A stretch of DNA of 64,000 nucleotides from CAVPTL01 sp963708725 (GTDB lineage: Bacteria; Actinomycetota; Thermoleophilia; Gaiellales; JAICJC01): NCBI GenBank assembly GCA_963708725.1, contig CAVPTL010000018.1, positions 62,001 to 126,000 of the forward strand, written 5' to 3'. The notes under the pieces are model-generated. The model did not search any database. It was not told the DNA's origin and saw only the letters and a list, made by a program, of their open reading frames with translations. Numbering within the stretch: position 1 is the first letter of the stretch; the number at the start of each line of letters is the position of its first letter. Position numbers and translations under genes: made by a program. Below are positions 7,360 to 14,084 of the stretch, one piece after another.

Positions 7360-8002
7360 ACGCCATCGCTGCGAAGGAGCGCCGGTGAAGCGGGGTGGTG
7401 CCGTGCGTACGCACCGCCAGGGTGTGCTCGGGGGTGATGTAGCCGACGTGGGACTCGAACCCATACTCGGGGAAACTCCTGGCCATCTTCTGCATGAACG
7501 AATCGCGCGTGACCTTGGCGATGATCGACGCCGCGGCGATCGCTGCGCTCGTACCGTCGCCACGCACCACGGCGGTGTGAGCAAAGTCGTCAACCGGCAG
7601 CCGAAACCCGTCGGTGAGACACACGTCCGGAACCGGGTCGAGGCCACGCAGCGCGCGTTCCAGCGCGTGGAGGTTGGAGCGATGCAGCCCCCGCCGGTCG
7701 ATCTCGCTCGCCGGGACGACCACCACGCACACCTGGCGCGCGCACGAAAGCACCGCCTCGTACAGCCGCTCGCGCCGCTCGGCGGAGTGCTGCTTCGAAT
7801 CGTTCAGCTCGGCCAGCGGGCGGGCTCGCGCCCCGGTCAGAAGGTGGGTGTCGAAGCACACCGCCGCAGCCACCAGCGGCCCCGCGAGACACCCGCGGCC
7901 GGCCTCATCGGCGCCGGCCACAAACCGCGCTCCCAGCGAGCGATCGTGCTTGAGCAGCCGCGCCCCAGGACGTTTTCGGCGGCGCGTGGCGGTTGCAGGC
8001 AT
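7328..8002 (-). CDS. rnhB: Ribonuclease HII
   Basis: A 224-residue RNase HII, which removes single ribonucleotides and RNA-DNA hybrids. VAGADEAGRGCLAGPLVAAA contains the DE pair; later acidic sites are LNDSKQ and VCLTDGF, and AASIIAKVTRDSFM completes the family signature. The ATG at 8000-8002 is preceded by TACCGT (8015-8010) with a 7-nt gap, so this gene probably starts its own leaderless message for rnhB-yraN-comM-dprA. An AGGGGG run touches the ATG too closely to serve as a ribosome binding site. Confidence 0.95.
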   Translation of the reverse strand: MPATATRRRKRPGARLLKHDRSLGARFVAGADEAGRGCLAGPLVAAAVCFDTHLLTGARARPLAELNDSKQHSAERRERLYEAVLSCARQVCVVVVPASEIDRRGLHRSNLHALERALRGLDPVPDVCLTDGFRLPVDDFAHTAVVRGDGTSAAIAAASIIAKVTRDSFMQKMARSFPEYGFESHVGYITPEHTLAVRTHGTTPLHRRSFAAMAYEQLGFDIAG

Positions 8003-8009
8003 GCCCCCT

Positions 8010-8015
8010 ACGGTA
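8010..8015 (-). promoter_or_regulatory. -10 element of rnhB, leaderless type
   Basis: TACCGT on the minus strand, 7 nt before the rnhB ATG. This spacing puts the transcription start at or next to the start codon. It lies in the 49-bp gap between lepB and rnhB. Confidence 0.5.
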
Positions 8016-8051
8016 CTCCGCTCAGCGGATGCTCGCAGCCTCGAAGTGTGT

Positions 8052-8717
8052 CTAGAGAAACCCGAAACGGTCAAGCGGCCAGTACACCACGAACGCCTTG
8101 CCGATGATGTTTCTGCGGGGGAGAAAACCCCACACGCGGCTGTCCTCGGAGTCTCCACGGTTGTCGCCCATCACGAAGTACTCGCCCTGCGGCACGTCGT
8201 AGTTGCCGGTGAACGACCGCTCGAGCGGATGCTGGTTCACGTAGGGCTCATTCAAGCGGTGGCAGTTGATGTTCGGGGCGGAGCAGATCGAGACGACACC
8301 CCGCCGGATCTGTACCCGCTCGCCCGGAAGACCAATGATCCGCTTGATGTAGTTGACGCTTGCCTCCTGCTTCGAGCCCTTCACCGGTACATCACCATGC
8401 CCCGGCGGGTGAAACACCACCACATCCCCCCGCCGAGGCGCGTGCAGGTGGTAGATGAAGCGGTTGGCGAGCACCATGTCACCGACCTGGAGAGTCGGAA
8501 CCATCGAGATCGTGGGGATCCGGTAGGGCTTGACCACCCACGCCTGGACGACATAGGCGAGGCCGAATGCCACGGCCAGGATCAGCACCAGCTCCAACAC
8601 CGGATGCATACCGCGCTTGGGCGGCGCAGACGCGATCGCAGCGGGCATCTCGTCTGGAGCGCCCGGCTCGGCGGGAATCTCCGGATCTACAGGCGACCCC
8701 AGGTCGGGGCCGGCCAC
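8052..8717 (-). CDS. lepB: Signal peptidase I
   Basis: A 221-residue membrane serine protease that removes signal peptides. A proline- and acid-rich cytoplasmic N-terminus is followed by one transmembrane helix (LELVLILAVAFGLAYVVQAW, about 42-61). PTISMVPTL holds the catalytic serine in box B, and NYIKRIIGLPGE holds the catalytic lysine in box D. GDNRGDSEDSRVWGFLP is box E. The GTG start (8715-8717) shares one base with the rplS stop TAG, so it is coupled to rplS. Confidence 0.95.
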   Translation of the reverse strand: MAGPDLGSPVDPEIPAEPGAPDEMPAAIASAPPKRGMHPVLELVLILAVAFGLAYVVQAWVVKPYRIPTISMVPTLQVGDMVLANRFIYHLHAPRRGDVVVFHPPGHGDVPVKGSKQEASVNYIKRIIGLPGERVQIRRGVVSICSAPNINCHRLNEPYVNQHPLERSFTGNYDVPQGEYFVMGDNRGDSEDSRVWGFLPRRNIIGKAFVVYWPLDRFGFL

Positions 8718-9058
8718 TAGCGAGACTTCTCGCGAACCCGGGCTGCTTTGCCGACCTTGCCGCGCAGGTAATACAGCTTGGCCCGGCTCACGTCGCCGAT
8801 AGCGGCGACGTCGATCTTTGCGATCTTCGGCGAATGGAACGGGAACGTGCGCTCGACGCCCACGCCGAAGGACTGCTTGCGGACGGTGAACGTCTCACGT
8901 ACCCCGGCTCCCTGCCGTGCGATGCATACACCCTCGAACACCTGGACGCGCTGTCGCTGGCCCTCAATCACCCGGAAGTGAACGCGGACAGTGTCGCCCG
9001 CTTTGAACTCGGGCAGCTCACGCAGCTGTCGGTCTTCGATATCTGAGATCACCGTCAT
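8717..9058 (-). CDS. rplS: 50S ribosomal protein L19
   Basis: A 113-residue L19. The sequence FKAGDTVRVHFRVIEG, the VQVFEGVCIARQG segment and FPFHSPKIAKIDV are characteristic, and the C-terminal LYYLRGKVGKAARVREK matches the family end. L19 sits at the 30S-50S interface. It follows trmD by 32 bp and appears to have its own promoter (TAGCAT, 9 nt before the ATG). It leads rplS-lepB. Confidence 0.97.
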   Translation of the reverse strand: MTVISDIEDRQLRELPEFKAGDTVRVHFRVIEGQRQRVQVFEGVCIARQGAGVRETFTVRKQSFGVGVERTFPFHSPKIAKIDVAAIGDVSRAKLYYLRGKVGKAARVREKSR

Positions 9059-9067
9059 GACCGACGC

Positions 9068-9073
9068 ATGCTA
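9068..9073 (-). promoter_or_regulatory. -10 element of rplS, leaderless type
   Basis: TAGCAT on the minus strand in the 32-bp trmD-rplS gap, 9 nt before the rplS ATG. There is no Shine-Dalgarno in the gap, which agrees with a leaderless or nearly leaderless start. Confidence 0.42.
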
Positions 9074-9090
9074 CCCGCTGCCCCGAACCC

Positions 9091-9780
9091 TCACAAATGG
9101 GAACCATCCCGGGCGCGGGACTCGGCCTCCCGCCACTCCGCCACGCGTGCATGGTCGCCCGAGAGCAGCACCTGCGGCACCCCCCAGCCGCGAAAGAGGT
9201 CGGGGCGTGTGTAGTGAGGATGCTCTGGTCGTCCGCCCATCGCTTCGGAGAACGAGTCGTTGCGGTGACTCTCCTCCTTGCCCAGCGCGCCGGGAAGCCG
9301 GCGTACGACCGCATCGATCACGACCATCGCGGCCAGCTCCCCTCCGGAGAGCACGTACGGTCCAAGCGAAAGCTCCTCGGTCGCGACATGGTCGTGGACA
9401 CGCTGATCGAATCCCTCGTAACGTCCGCACAGAAGCGTGAGGTCGCCGCCCGCGGCGTAGTCGACCGCCACCTGCTCGGCGAACCGGCGCCCCACCGGCG
9501 TCAGAACGACGATCCGGCGCTGCTCGCGGATCCGGTCGATGGGAGCGTCGTAGGCAGCCTCGAGCGCGGCACAGACGACGTCGACTCGGATCACCATCCC
9601 CGCGCCCCCACCATACGGTGCGTCATCCACCTGGCGATACTCGCCGCGGCCCGCATCACGGAAGTCGAATGTGCGCAGCTCGAGCTCGCCCGAGGCCAGC
9701 ACGTTTCGTAGTGGTCGCGACTCGCGCAGCCAGTCGAACTGCTGCGGGAAGAGCGTGAACACGTCGATCCGAAGGCTCAC
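9091..9780 (-). CDS. trmD: tRNA (guanine-N1)-methyltransferase
   Basis: A 229-residue TrmD, the SPOUT methyltransferase that makes m1G37 in tRNAs. RIDVFTLFPQQF starts the protein, followed by RQVDDAPYGGGAGMV, the knot segments LLCGRYEGFDQRV and LGPYVLSGGELAAMVVIDAV, and the C-terminal RPDLFRGWGVPQVLLSGDHA. All are conserved. It overlaps rimM by 4 bp (stop of rimM over the TrmD GTG), as in the usual rpsP-rimM-trmD-rplS operon. Confidence 0.96.
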   Translation of the reverse strand: MSLRIDVFTLFPQQFDWLRESRPLRNVLASGELELRTFDFRDAGRGEYRQVDDAPYGGGAGMVIRVDVVCAALEAAYDAPIDRIREQRRIVVLTPVGRRFAEQVAVDYAAGGDLTLLCGRYEGFDQRVHDHVATEELSLGPYVLSGGELAAMVVIDAVVRRLPGALGKEESHRNDSFSEAMGGRPEHPHYTRPDLFRGWGVPQVLLSGDHARVAEWREAESRARDGSHL

Positions 9781-10292
9781 AGGAAATCCTCGCGCACATC
9801 GATGCGACGCGCGGGCAGATCGACGCTGTGCACCACGTCGGCCGAGAATGGCACCAGCACGGCCCCATCGACTCCGGCCAGCTCGAGCACATCGTTGGCC
9901 GGATAGCTATGCACCGTCGTCACCTTGCCGATGGCGTGCGACCCCGCAAACACCTCGCAGCCGACCAGGTCGATGTGGAAGAACTCGTCCTCGTCAGGCT
10001 CGGGCAGTGTCGAGGTCAGCACGGTCACGTCGGATCCGCGCAGTGCCTCAGCGGCCTCGCGGCTGGCGGCGATATCCAGGCGAAGGATCGGCCGCTCGGC
10101 GGTACCTCGGCGCTCGGCAACCGTCGCAGGACGGCCGCCAACCGTGACCTTGGTGCCGGCCGCCAGGGGAATGGAGCCGCCGTGGCCCTCGAGCTTGAGC
10201 GCCCCATCCAGGCCATGCGGCCGGCCAACCCGGCCGACCACGATCTCCCGCGGACGCCAGGGGTAGGCGGCGTTACTCGGCGATGTCGACAT
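9777..10292 (-). CDS. rimM: 16S rRNA processing protein RimM
   Basis: A 171-residue RimM, needed for 30S maturation by binding S19. The N-terminal domain opens IVVGRVGRPHGLDGALKL, and the C-terminal PRC-barrel contains FFHIDLVGCEVFA, VLELAGVDGAVLVPFSADVV. The ATG at 10290-10292 lies 20 bp inside the end of the KH-domain gene. Position between khpA and trmD is standard. Confidence 0.93.
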   Translation of the reverse strand: MSTSPSNAAYPWRPREIVVGRVGRPHGLDGALKLEGHGGSIPLAAGTKVTVGGRPATVAERRGTAERPILRLDIAASREAAEALRGSDVTVLTSTLPEPDEDEFFHIDLVGCEVFAGSHAIGKVTTVHSYPANDVLELAGVDGAVLVPFSADVVHSVDLPARRIDVREDFL

Positions 10293-10506
10293 GCACGCGG
10301 CGGCCGGTGCGGACTGCCGCCGCTTTGACGATCGTGCGCAGTGCTCGCGCGATCCGCCCCTGCTTGCCGATCACCTTGCCGAGGTCTTCCTGAGCCACGT
10401 GCAGCTCCAGCAGCAGGTCGCCAGAGTCAGATTCGCTCTGCTCGACGCGAACCTGATCTGGATGTGCGACCAGTTGCCGTGCCAGGTGCGCGAGCAGCTC
10501 GTCCAT
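10273..10506 (-). CDS. khpA: KH-domain RNA-binding protein KhpA (YlqC)
   Basis: A 77-residue single KH domain with the GKQGRIARALRTIV form of the GxxG loop. In bacteria this protein sits between rpsP and rimM and partners KhpB as a small-RNA and mRNA binder. The upstream gap to rpsP is 8 bp. It is joined to rimM by a 20-bp overlap. Confidence 0.92.
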   Translation of the reverse strand: MDELLAHLARQLVAHPDQVRVEQSESDSGDLLLELHVAQEDLGKVIGKQGRIARALRTIVKAAAVRTGRRVHVDIAE

Positions 10507-10514
10507 CGCAGGCG

Positions 10515-10754
10515 TTAGACGCCAGCGAGCTTGAGCAGCTTCGCCACCGTCGCGGTCGGCTGGGCTCCCTTGCTGAGCCAGTCACGAGCGCGTTCTGTAT
10601 CGATGTCGATCAGCGACGGATTGGGCTGCGGGTTATACCGGCCAATCGTCTCGAGCGTGCGCCCGTCGCGAGGGTTTCGCGAATCCGCGACCACCACCCG
10701 GTAGACCGGATTCTTCTTATTACCGTGCCGCGCTAGGCGGATCTTGACAGCCAC
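10515..10754 (-). CDS. rpsP: 30S ribosomal protein S16
   Basis: A 79-residue S16: VKIRLARHGNKKNPVYRVVV at the start, then DSRNPRDGRTLETIGRYNPQ and a C-terminal AQPTATVAKLLKLAGV. S16 stabilises the 5' domain of 16S rRNA. The ATG is one base beyond the ffh stop, so it is read from the ffh transcript. Confidence 0.97.
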   Translation of the reverse strand: MAVKIRLARHGNKKNPVYRVVVADSRNPRDGRTLETIGRYNPQPNPSLIDIDTERARDWLSKGAQPTATVAKLLKLAGV

Positions 10755-10755
10755 A

Positions 10756-12087
10756 TTACCTCCGTTGCATTCCCGGAAACTGAGGCATCTTACCGCGGCC
10801 GACCTGTTTCATCATCCGTTGCACCTGTTTGAACTGTCCGAGCAGCTGATTGACTGACTGGACATTGGTGCCGCTGCCCGCGGCGATCCGCCGTCGGCGG
10901 GCACCGTCGATGATCCTGTGATTGCGCCGTTCGGCGGGTGTCATCGACAGGATGATGGCCTCGACTCGATCAAACTGTCGCTCGTCGACCTTCATGTTCT
11001 TGATCTGTCGGCCAACGCCGGGAAGCATCCCCAGAAGGCTCGACATACCCTGCCCCGAGGACAGTTTCTTGACCTGGCGCAGCTGCTGGAGAAAATCCTC
11101 GAGCGTGAAGTCGGCCGACCGCAGCTTGGCCTCCATCTCGGCGGCTTCCTTCTCGTCGAACTGTTCCTGTGCGCGCTCGATCAGGCCCATCACGTCGCCC
11201 ATGCCGAGGATCCGCGAAGCCATCCGATCAGGATGGAACGGCTCGAGCTGGTCGAGCTTCTCCCCCACTGACACGAACTTGATCGGCTTACCCGTGACCG
11301 CCCGAACCGCCAGCGCGGCGCCACCGCGCGCGTCGCCGTCGAGCTTGGTCAAGATGACGCCGTCGTAGTCCACCGCCTGCCCGAACTGCTGGGCGACGTT
11401 GACCGCGTCCTGGCCGGTCATGGAGTCGAGCACGAGCAGCACGTTGTGCGGCTTGGTCGCGGCCTTGATCCGCACGAGTTCGTCCATGAGGTTCTCGTCG
11501 ATGTGCAGGCGCCCTGCGGTATCCACGATCACGACGTCACGTCCCTGGGCCTGCGCCTGCGCGATCCCCCACACCGCCGTCTCGACCGGATCGGCCTCCG
11601 TGCCACGATCGAACACCGGCACCTGAAGCGACTTTCCCAGAGTCTGAAGCTGCTGGATCGCCGCAGGCCGGTACACGTCGCAGGCGACCATCGCCGGCTT
11701 CTTCTTCTGCTTGGCCAACAGGCGTGCGAGCTTGCCGCTGGCGGTGGTCTTGCCCGAACCCTGCAGGCCGGCCATCAGGATCACCGTCGGCGGCCGGTTG
11801 GAGAACGACAGGCCACTGCCGGCGCTTCCCATCAGCTCCGTCAGCTGCTCATGCACGATCTTCACGACCTGCTGGCCGGGGGTGAGGCTGTCGAGCACCT
11901 CCGATCCCATCGCTCGTTCCTTGACCCCGGCGACGAAATCCTTGACGACGGTGAAGTTGACGTCGGCCTCGAGCAGGGCCAACCGGATCTCACGCATCGC
12001 CGCGTCGATGTCCTGCTCGCTCAGCCGTCCTTTGCCCTTGAGCCCGTCGAGCGTTGCGCCGAGCCGATCTGAAAGTGAATCAAACAT
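10756..12087 (-). CDS. ffh: Signal recognition particle protein Ffh
   Basis: A 443-residue SRP54 homologue: N domain, a G domain with GLQGSGKTTASGKLA (G1), DTAGRLHIDENLM (G3) and ILTKLDGDARGG (G4), then the methionine-rich M domain that binds SRP RNA and signal sequences (MSSLLGMLPGVGRQIKNM to the C-terminal KMPQFPGMQRR). With FtsY, encoded just upstream, it delivers ribosomes to the membrane. TACGCT (12099-12094) lies 6 nt before the ATG, so ffh seems to start its own leaderless transcript rather than depend on ftsY. Confidence 0.97.
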   Translation of the reverse strand: MFDSLSDRLGATLDGLKGKGRLSEQDIDAAMREIRLALLEADVNFTVVKDFVAGVKERAMGSEVLDSLTPGQQVVKIVHEQLTELMGSAGSGLSFSNRPPTVILMAGLQGSGKTTASGKLARLLAKQKKKPAMVACDVYRPAAIQQLQTLGKSLQVPVFDRGTEADPVETAVWGIAQAQAQGRDVVIVDTAGRLHIDENLMDELVRIKAATKPHNVLLVLDSMTGQDAVNVAQQFGQAVDYDGVILTKLDGDARGGAALAVRAVTGKPIKFVSVGEKLDQLEPFHPDRMASRILGMGDVMGLIERAQEQFDEKEAAEMEAKLRSADFTLEDFLQQLRQVKKLSSGQGMSSLLGMLPGVGRQIKNMKVDERQFDRVEAIILSMTPAERRNHRIIDGARRRRIAAGSGTNVQSVNQLLGQFKQVQRMMKQVGRGKMPQFPGMQRR

Positions 12088-12093
12088 GCCTAA

Positions 12094-12099
12094 AGCGTA
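12094..12099 (-). promoter_or_regulatory. -10 element of ffh, leaderless type
   Basis: TACGCT on the minus strand, exactly 6 nt before the ffh ATG. The 33-bp palindrome that ends ftsY lies 34 bp further upstream, so ftsY and ffh look like separate transcription units. Confidence 0.55.
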
Positions 12100-12133
12100 G
12101 ACCTTCGTGCCGAATCTGCACCGGTTCTCACAC

Positions 12134-12166
12134 GTGAATAAATGGTGCCTGGCACCATTTATTCAC
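12134..12166. repeat. 33-bp perfect palindrome, copy 1 (end of ftsY)
   Basis: A 16-bp arm GTGAATAAATGGTGCC, one central base, then its exact reverse complement. On the minus strand the arm supplies GAATAA, the last Glu codon and stop of ftsY, so the repeat overlaps the coding end by 8 bases. An identical copy lies at 60222-60254. As RNA it would form a long stem with only the central bases unpaired; there is no run of U after it, so it is not a textbook terminator. The core resembles the short REP-type palindromes that RAYT transposases mobilise; that link is inference. Confidence 0.9.
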
Positions 12167-13121
12167 TGAAGAGGGCGCGGGCGAAGTCGGTTGGGTCGAA
12201 CGGGCGGAGGTCTTCGACGCCCTCGCCGACGCCGATCAGTTTTACCGGCGTACCCAGCTCGTGGGCGATCGCAAGCGCGATCCCGCCCTTGGCGGTGCCG
12301 TCCAGCTTGGTCAGCACCAATCCCGTGACCGCCACCGCCTCGGTGAAGAGCCGCGCCTGCTGCAAGCCGTTTTGGCCGGTGGTCGCGTCGATGGTCAGAA
12401 GCACCTCGTGCGGGGCGTCCTCGATCCGGCGACCGATCACACGATGGATCTTGCCCAGTTCCTGCATCAGGTGGTCCTGCGTGTGCAGCCGACCCGCCGT
12501 GTCGATGATGACAACGTCGCGATCGCGGGCCTGCGCCGCCGCCACCGAGTCGAACGCCACCGCCGCCGGGTCGGCACCCGACTCGGAGGAGACAAAGTCG
12601 GCCCCGGCCCGCTCGGCCCAGGTCTCGAGCTGCTCGCCGGCTGCGGCCCGAAACGTGTCGCCGGCACCGATCACGCACGTTTTCCCGGCCTCGCGCAGAT
12701 GCCAGGCGATCTTTCCGATCGACGTGGTCTTGCCAGTACCGTTGACTCCGGTCATCAGGATCACCGCGGGCCTGTGGTTGACGTCGATGCGGGGGTCGCC
12801 TTCGGGCGTCATCAGCTCGGCCACGATCTCGGTCAGGCGCGTCGTGAGATCAGCCGGCGTCGTCAGTCGACCGGCGGCAGCCTCGGCCTCCAGCCGCTCG
12901 ATCACGGTCACCGTCGCGGGCACGCCGCAATCGGCCGCGATCAACGCCAGCTCCAACTGCTCCCACACGTCGGGGTCGGCGGGGTTGAGCACGACACCGG
13001 CGAGCTGCTGGCTCATCGCCTTGCGGCTGCGGCTGATCGAGTCGCGCAGACGCGAAAACATTCCGCCGGAGGGCTGCTCGGCCTCGGGTTCGGGGGCAGA
13101 CTCCTCCCCGGTGTTGAACAT
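12159..13121 (-). CDS. ftsY: SRP receptor FtsY
   Basis: A 320-residue FtsY. A short acidic N-terminus (EESAPEPEAEQP) leads to the N domain and the G domain: GVNGTGKTTSIGKIAWHLRE (G1), GDTFRAAAGEQLETW, DTAGRLHTQDHLM, DATTGQNGLQQARLF and VLTKLDGTAKGG. It lacks the long acidic A domain of some relatives. The ATG at 13119-13121 was chosen because the open frame further upstream is non-protein-like and crosses the divergent ldh gene. A TACGAT -10 (13156-13151) would give a 20-30 nt leader. The stop codon lies inside the 33-bp palindrome. Confidence 0.95.
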   Translation of the reverse strand: MFNTGEESAPEPEAEQPSGGMFSRLRDSISRSRKAMSQQLAGVVLNPADPDVWEQLELALIAADCGVPATVTVIERLEAEAAAGRLTTPADLTTRLTEIVAELMTPEGDPRIDVNHRPAVILMTGVNGTGKTTSIGKIAWHLREAGKTCVIGAGDTFRAAAGEQLETWAERAGADFVSSESGADPAAVAFDSVAAAQARDRDVVIIDTAGRLHTQDHLMQELGKIHRVIGRRIEDAPHEVLLTIDATTGQNGLQQARLFTEAVAVTGLVLTKLDGTAKGGIALAIAHELGTPVKLIGVGEGVEDLRPFDPTDFARALFSE

Positions 13122-13150
13122 TGCTTGCCATGTGCGCGTCACCGCCGCAG

Positions 13151-13160
13151 ATCGTAGTGT
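13151..13160. promoter_or_regulatory. Overlapping divergent -10 elements for ftsY and the Ldh2-type gene
   Basis: TACGAT on the minus strand (13156-13151) and TAGTGT on the plus strand (13155-13160) share two base pairs. TAGTGT lies 6 nt before the plus-strand GTG at 13167, the leaderless spacing; TACGAT lies 29 nt before the ftsY ATG. RNA polymerase could not occupy both at once, so the two genes may compete for transcription. Confidence 0.45.
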
Positions 13161-13166
13161 GTCGGC

Positions 13167-14084
13167 GTGACGACGGTTTCGCTCCCCCACCTCCGTGAAG
13201 TGATGACAGCCCGTGCGCTCGGGCTCGGGTTCGATCACGCCGATGCGGATCTGCTCGTCGATCACTTCGTCGATGCCGAGATGCGCGGCGCCGAGGGCCA
13301 CGGCGTCGAGCGACTGCGGTGGCTGGCCGGGCGGCCCGCCCTCGAGCCCCGCACCCAGCTGAGCCTGCTCGCTCGTGAGGACGGGTTGGCGCGCTATGAC
13401 GCACACGGCTCGCTCGGATACACCGCGCTGGCAGCCGCGATCGACGCCGAGCTGGCAAACCCCCCGACCGGTGCCCGCGTGGTCGTGGTGGGAGACTGCT
13501 TCCCCACCGGACGCCTCGGCTACTACGCCGAGCGCGCAGCGCGGCAGGGCCTCGTGTGCCTGCTGACCGCGACGTCCACGGCCCGTATCTCGCATCCCAC
13601 CGGCGGCGGCCCGCTGCTCGGTACCAACCCGCTGTGCCTGGCCGTGCCCGGCGACCCTGAGCCCGACCTGATCGACGTCTCGATGGGCCGGGTCACCTAC
13701 GGAGCAGTGTTGAAGGCGATCGCCGCCGGTGAGACGCTCCCCGAAGGAGCGGCGGTCACCGTGGACGGCGATCCGACCACCGACCCCAAGGCGATCGAGA
13801 CCGACACCGCGGGAGTCATGCCGTTCGGCGATGACCAGGCCTACAAGGGCTTCGCGCTGGCGTTGCTGGTGGAGGTGCTGTGCCAGTCACTCGCGGGAGC
13901 GCGAGGGCACGCCGCGGTGGCGCTCCTGGCGGCACCGGTGGCAGCACCGATGGACGGGATCGCCGCCGCTGCAGGAAATCGCAGAATGCCCGGAGAGCAC
14001 TCGTCTCACCGCTACCAGGCCGCGCTCGCGCGCGGCACGCTCGAGCTACCCGACGATCTCTGGCGCTGGCTCGAGGCTGTCTGA
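13167..14084 (+). CDS. Malate/L-lactate/ureidoglycolate dehydrogenase family (Ldh2/AllD type)
   Basis: A 305-residue NAD(P)-dependent oxidoreductase of the Ldh2 family, which reduces 2-keto acids and does not have a Rossmann fold. AEGHGVERLRWLAGRP matches the SHGV..RL region, then LGYTALAAAID, CLLTATSTARISHPTGGGPLLG, LGTNPLCLAVPG, DVSMGRVTYG and the late YKGFALALLVEVL. It is somewhat short for a family of about 330-350 residues. It is the only plus-strand gene between 0.9 and 26 kb. It overlaps the 3' end of smc tail-to-tail by 39 bp and is probably leaderless. Substrate is not predictable from sequence. Confidence 0.82.
   Translation: MTTVSLPHLREVMTARALGLGFDHADADLLVDHFVDAEMRGAEGHGVERLRWLAGRPALEPRTQLSLLAREDGLARYDAHGSLGYTALAAAIDAELANPPTGARVVVVGDCFPTGRLGYYAERAARQGLVCLLTATSTARISHPTGGGPLLGTNPLCLAVPGDPEPDLIDVSMGRVTYGAVLKAIAAGETLPEGAAVTVDGDPTTDPKAIETDTAGVMPFGDDQAYKGFALALLVEVLCQSLAGARGHAAVALLAAPVAAPMDGIAAAAGNRRMPGEHSSHRYQAALARGTLELPDDLWRWLEAV

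Noticed and set aside
7445..7480. A GGGACTCGAACCCA stretch that looks like a tRNA T arm
   Set aside because: It lies in the middle of rnhB and is explained by conserved codons (YGFESHVGY); no acceptor, D or anticodon arms surround it.
12134..12166. The 33-bp palindrome as a standard rho-independent terminator
   Set aside because: The stem has almost no loop and no U tract follows in either direction; a terminator or processing role remains possible but not of the textbook kind.
12142..13170. A 342-codon plus-strand frame opposite ftsY starting in the palindrome
   Set aside because: The minus strand encodes all FtsY GTPase motifs; the plus frame is Ser/Ala-rich shadow sequence.
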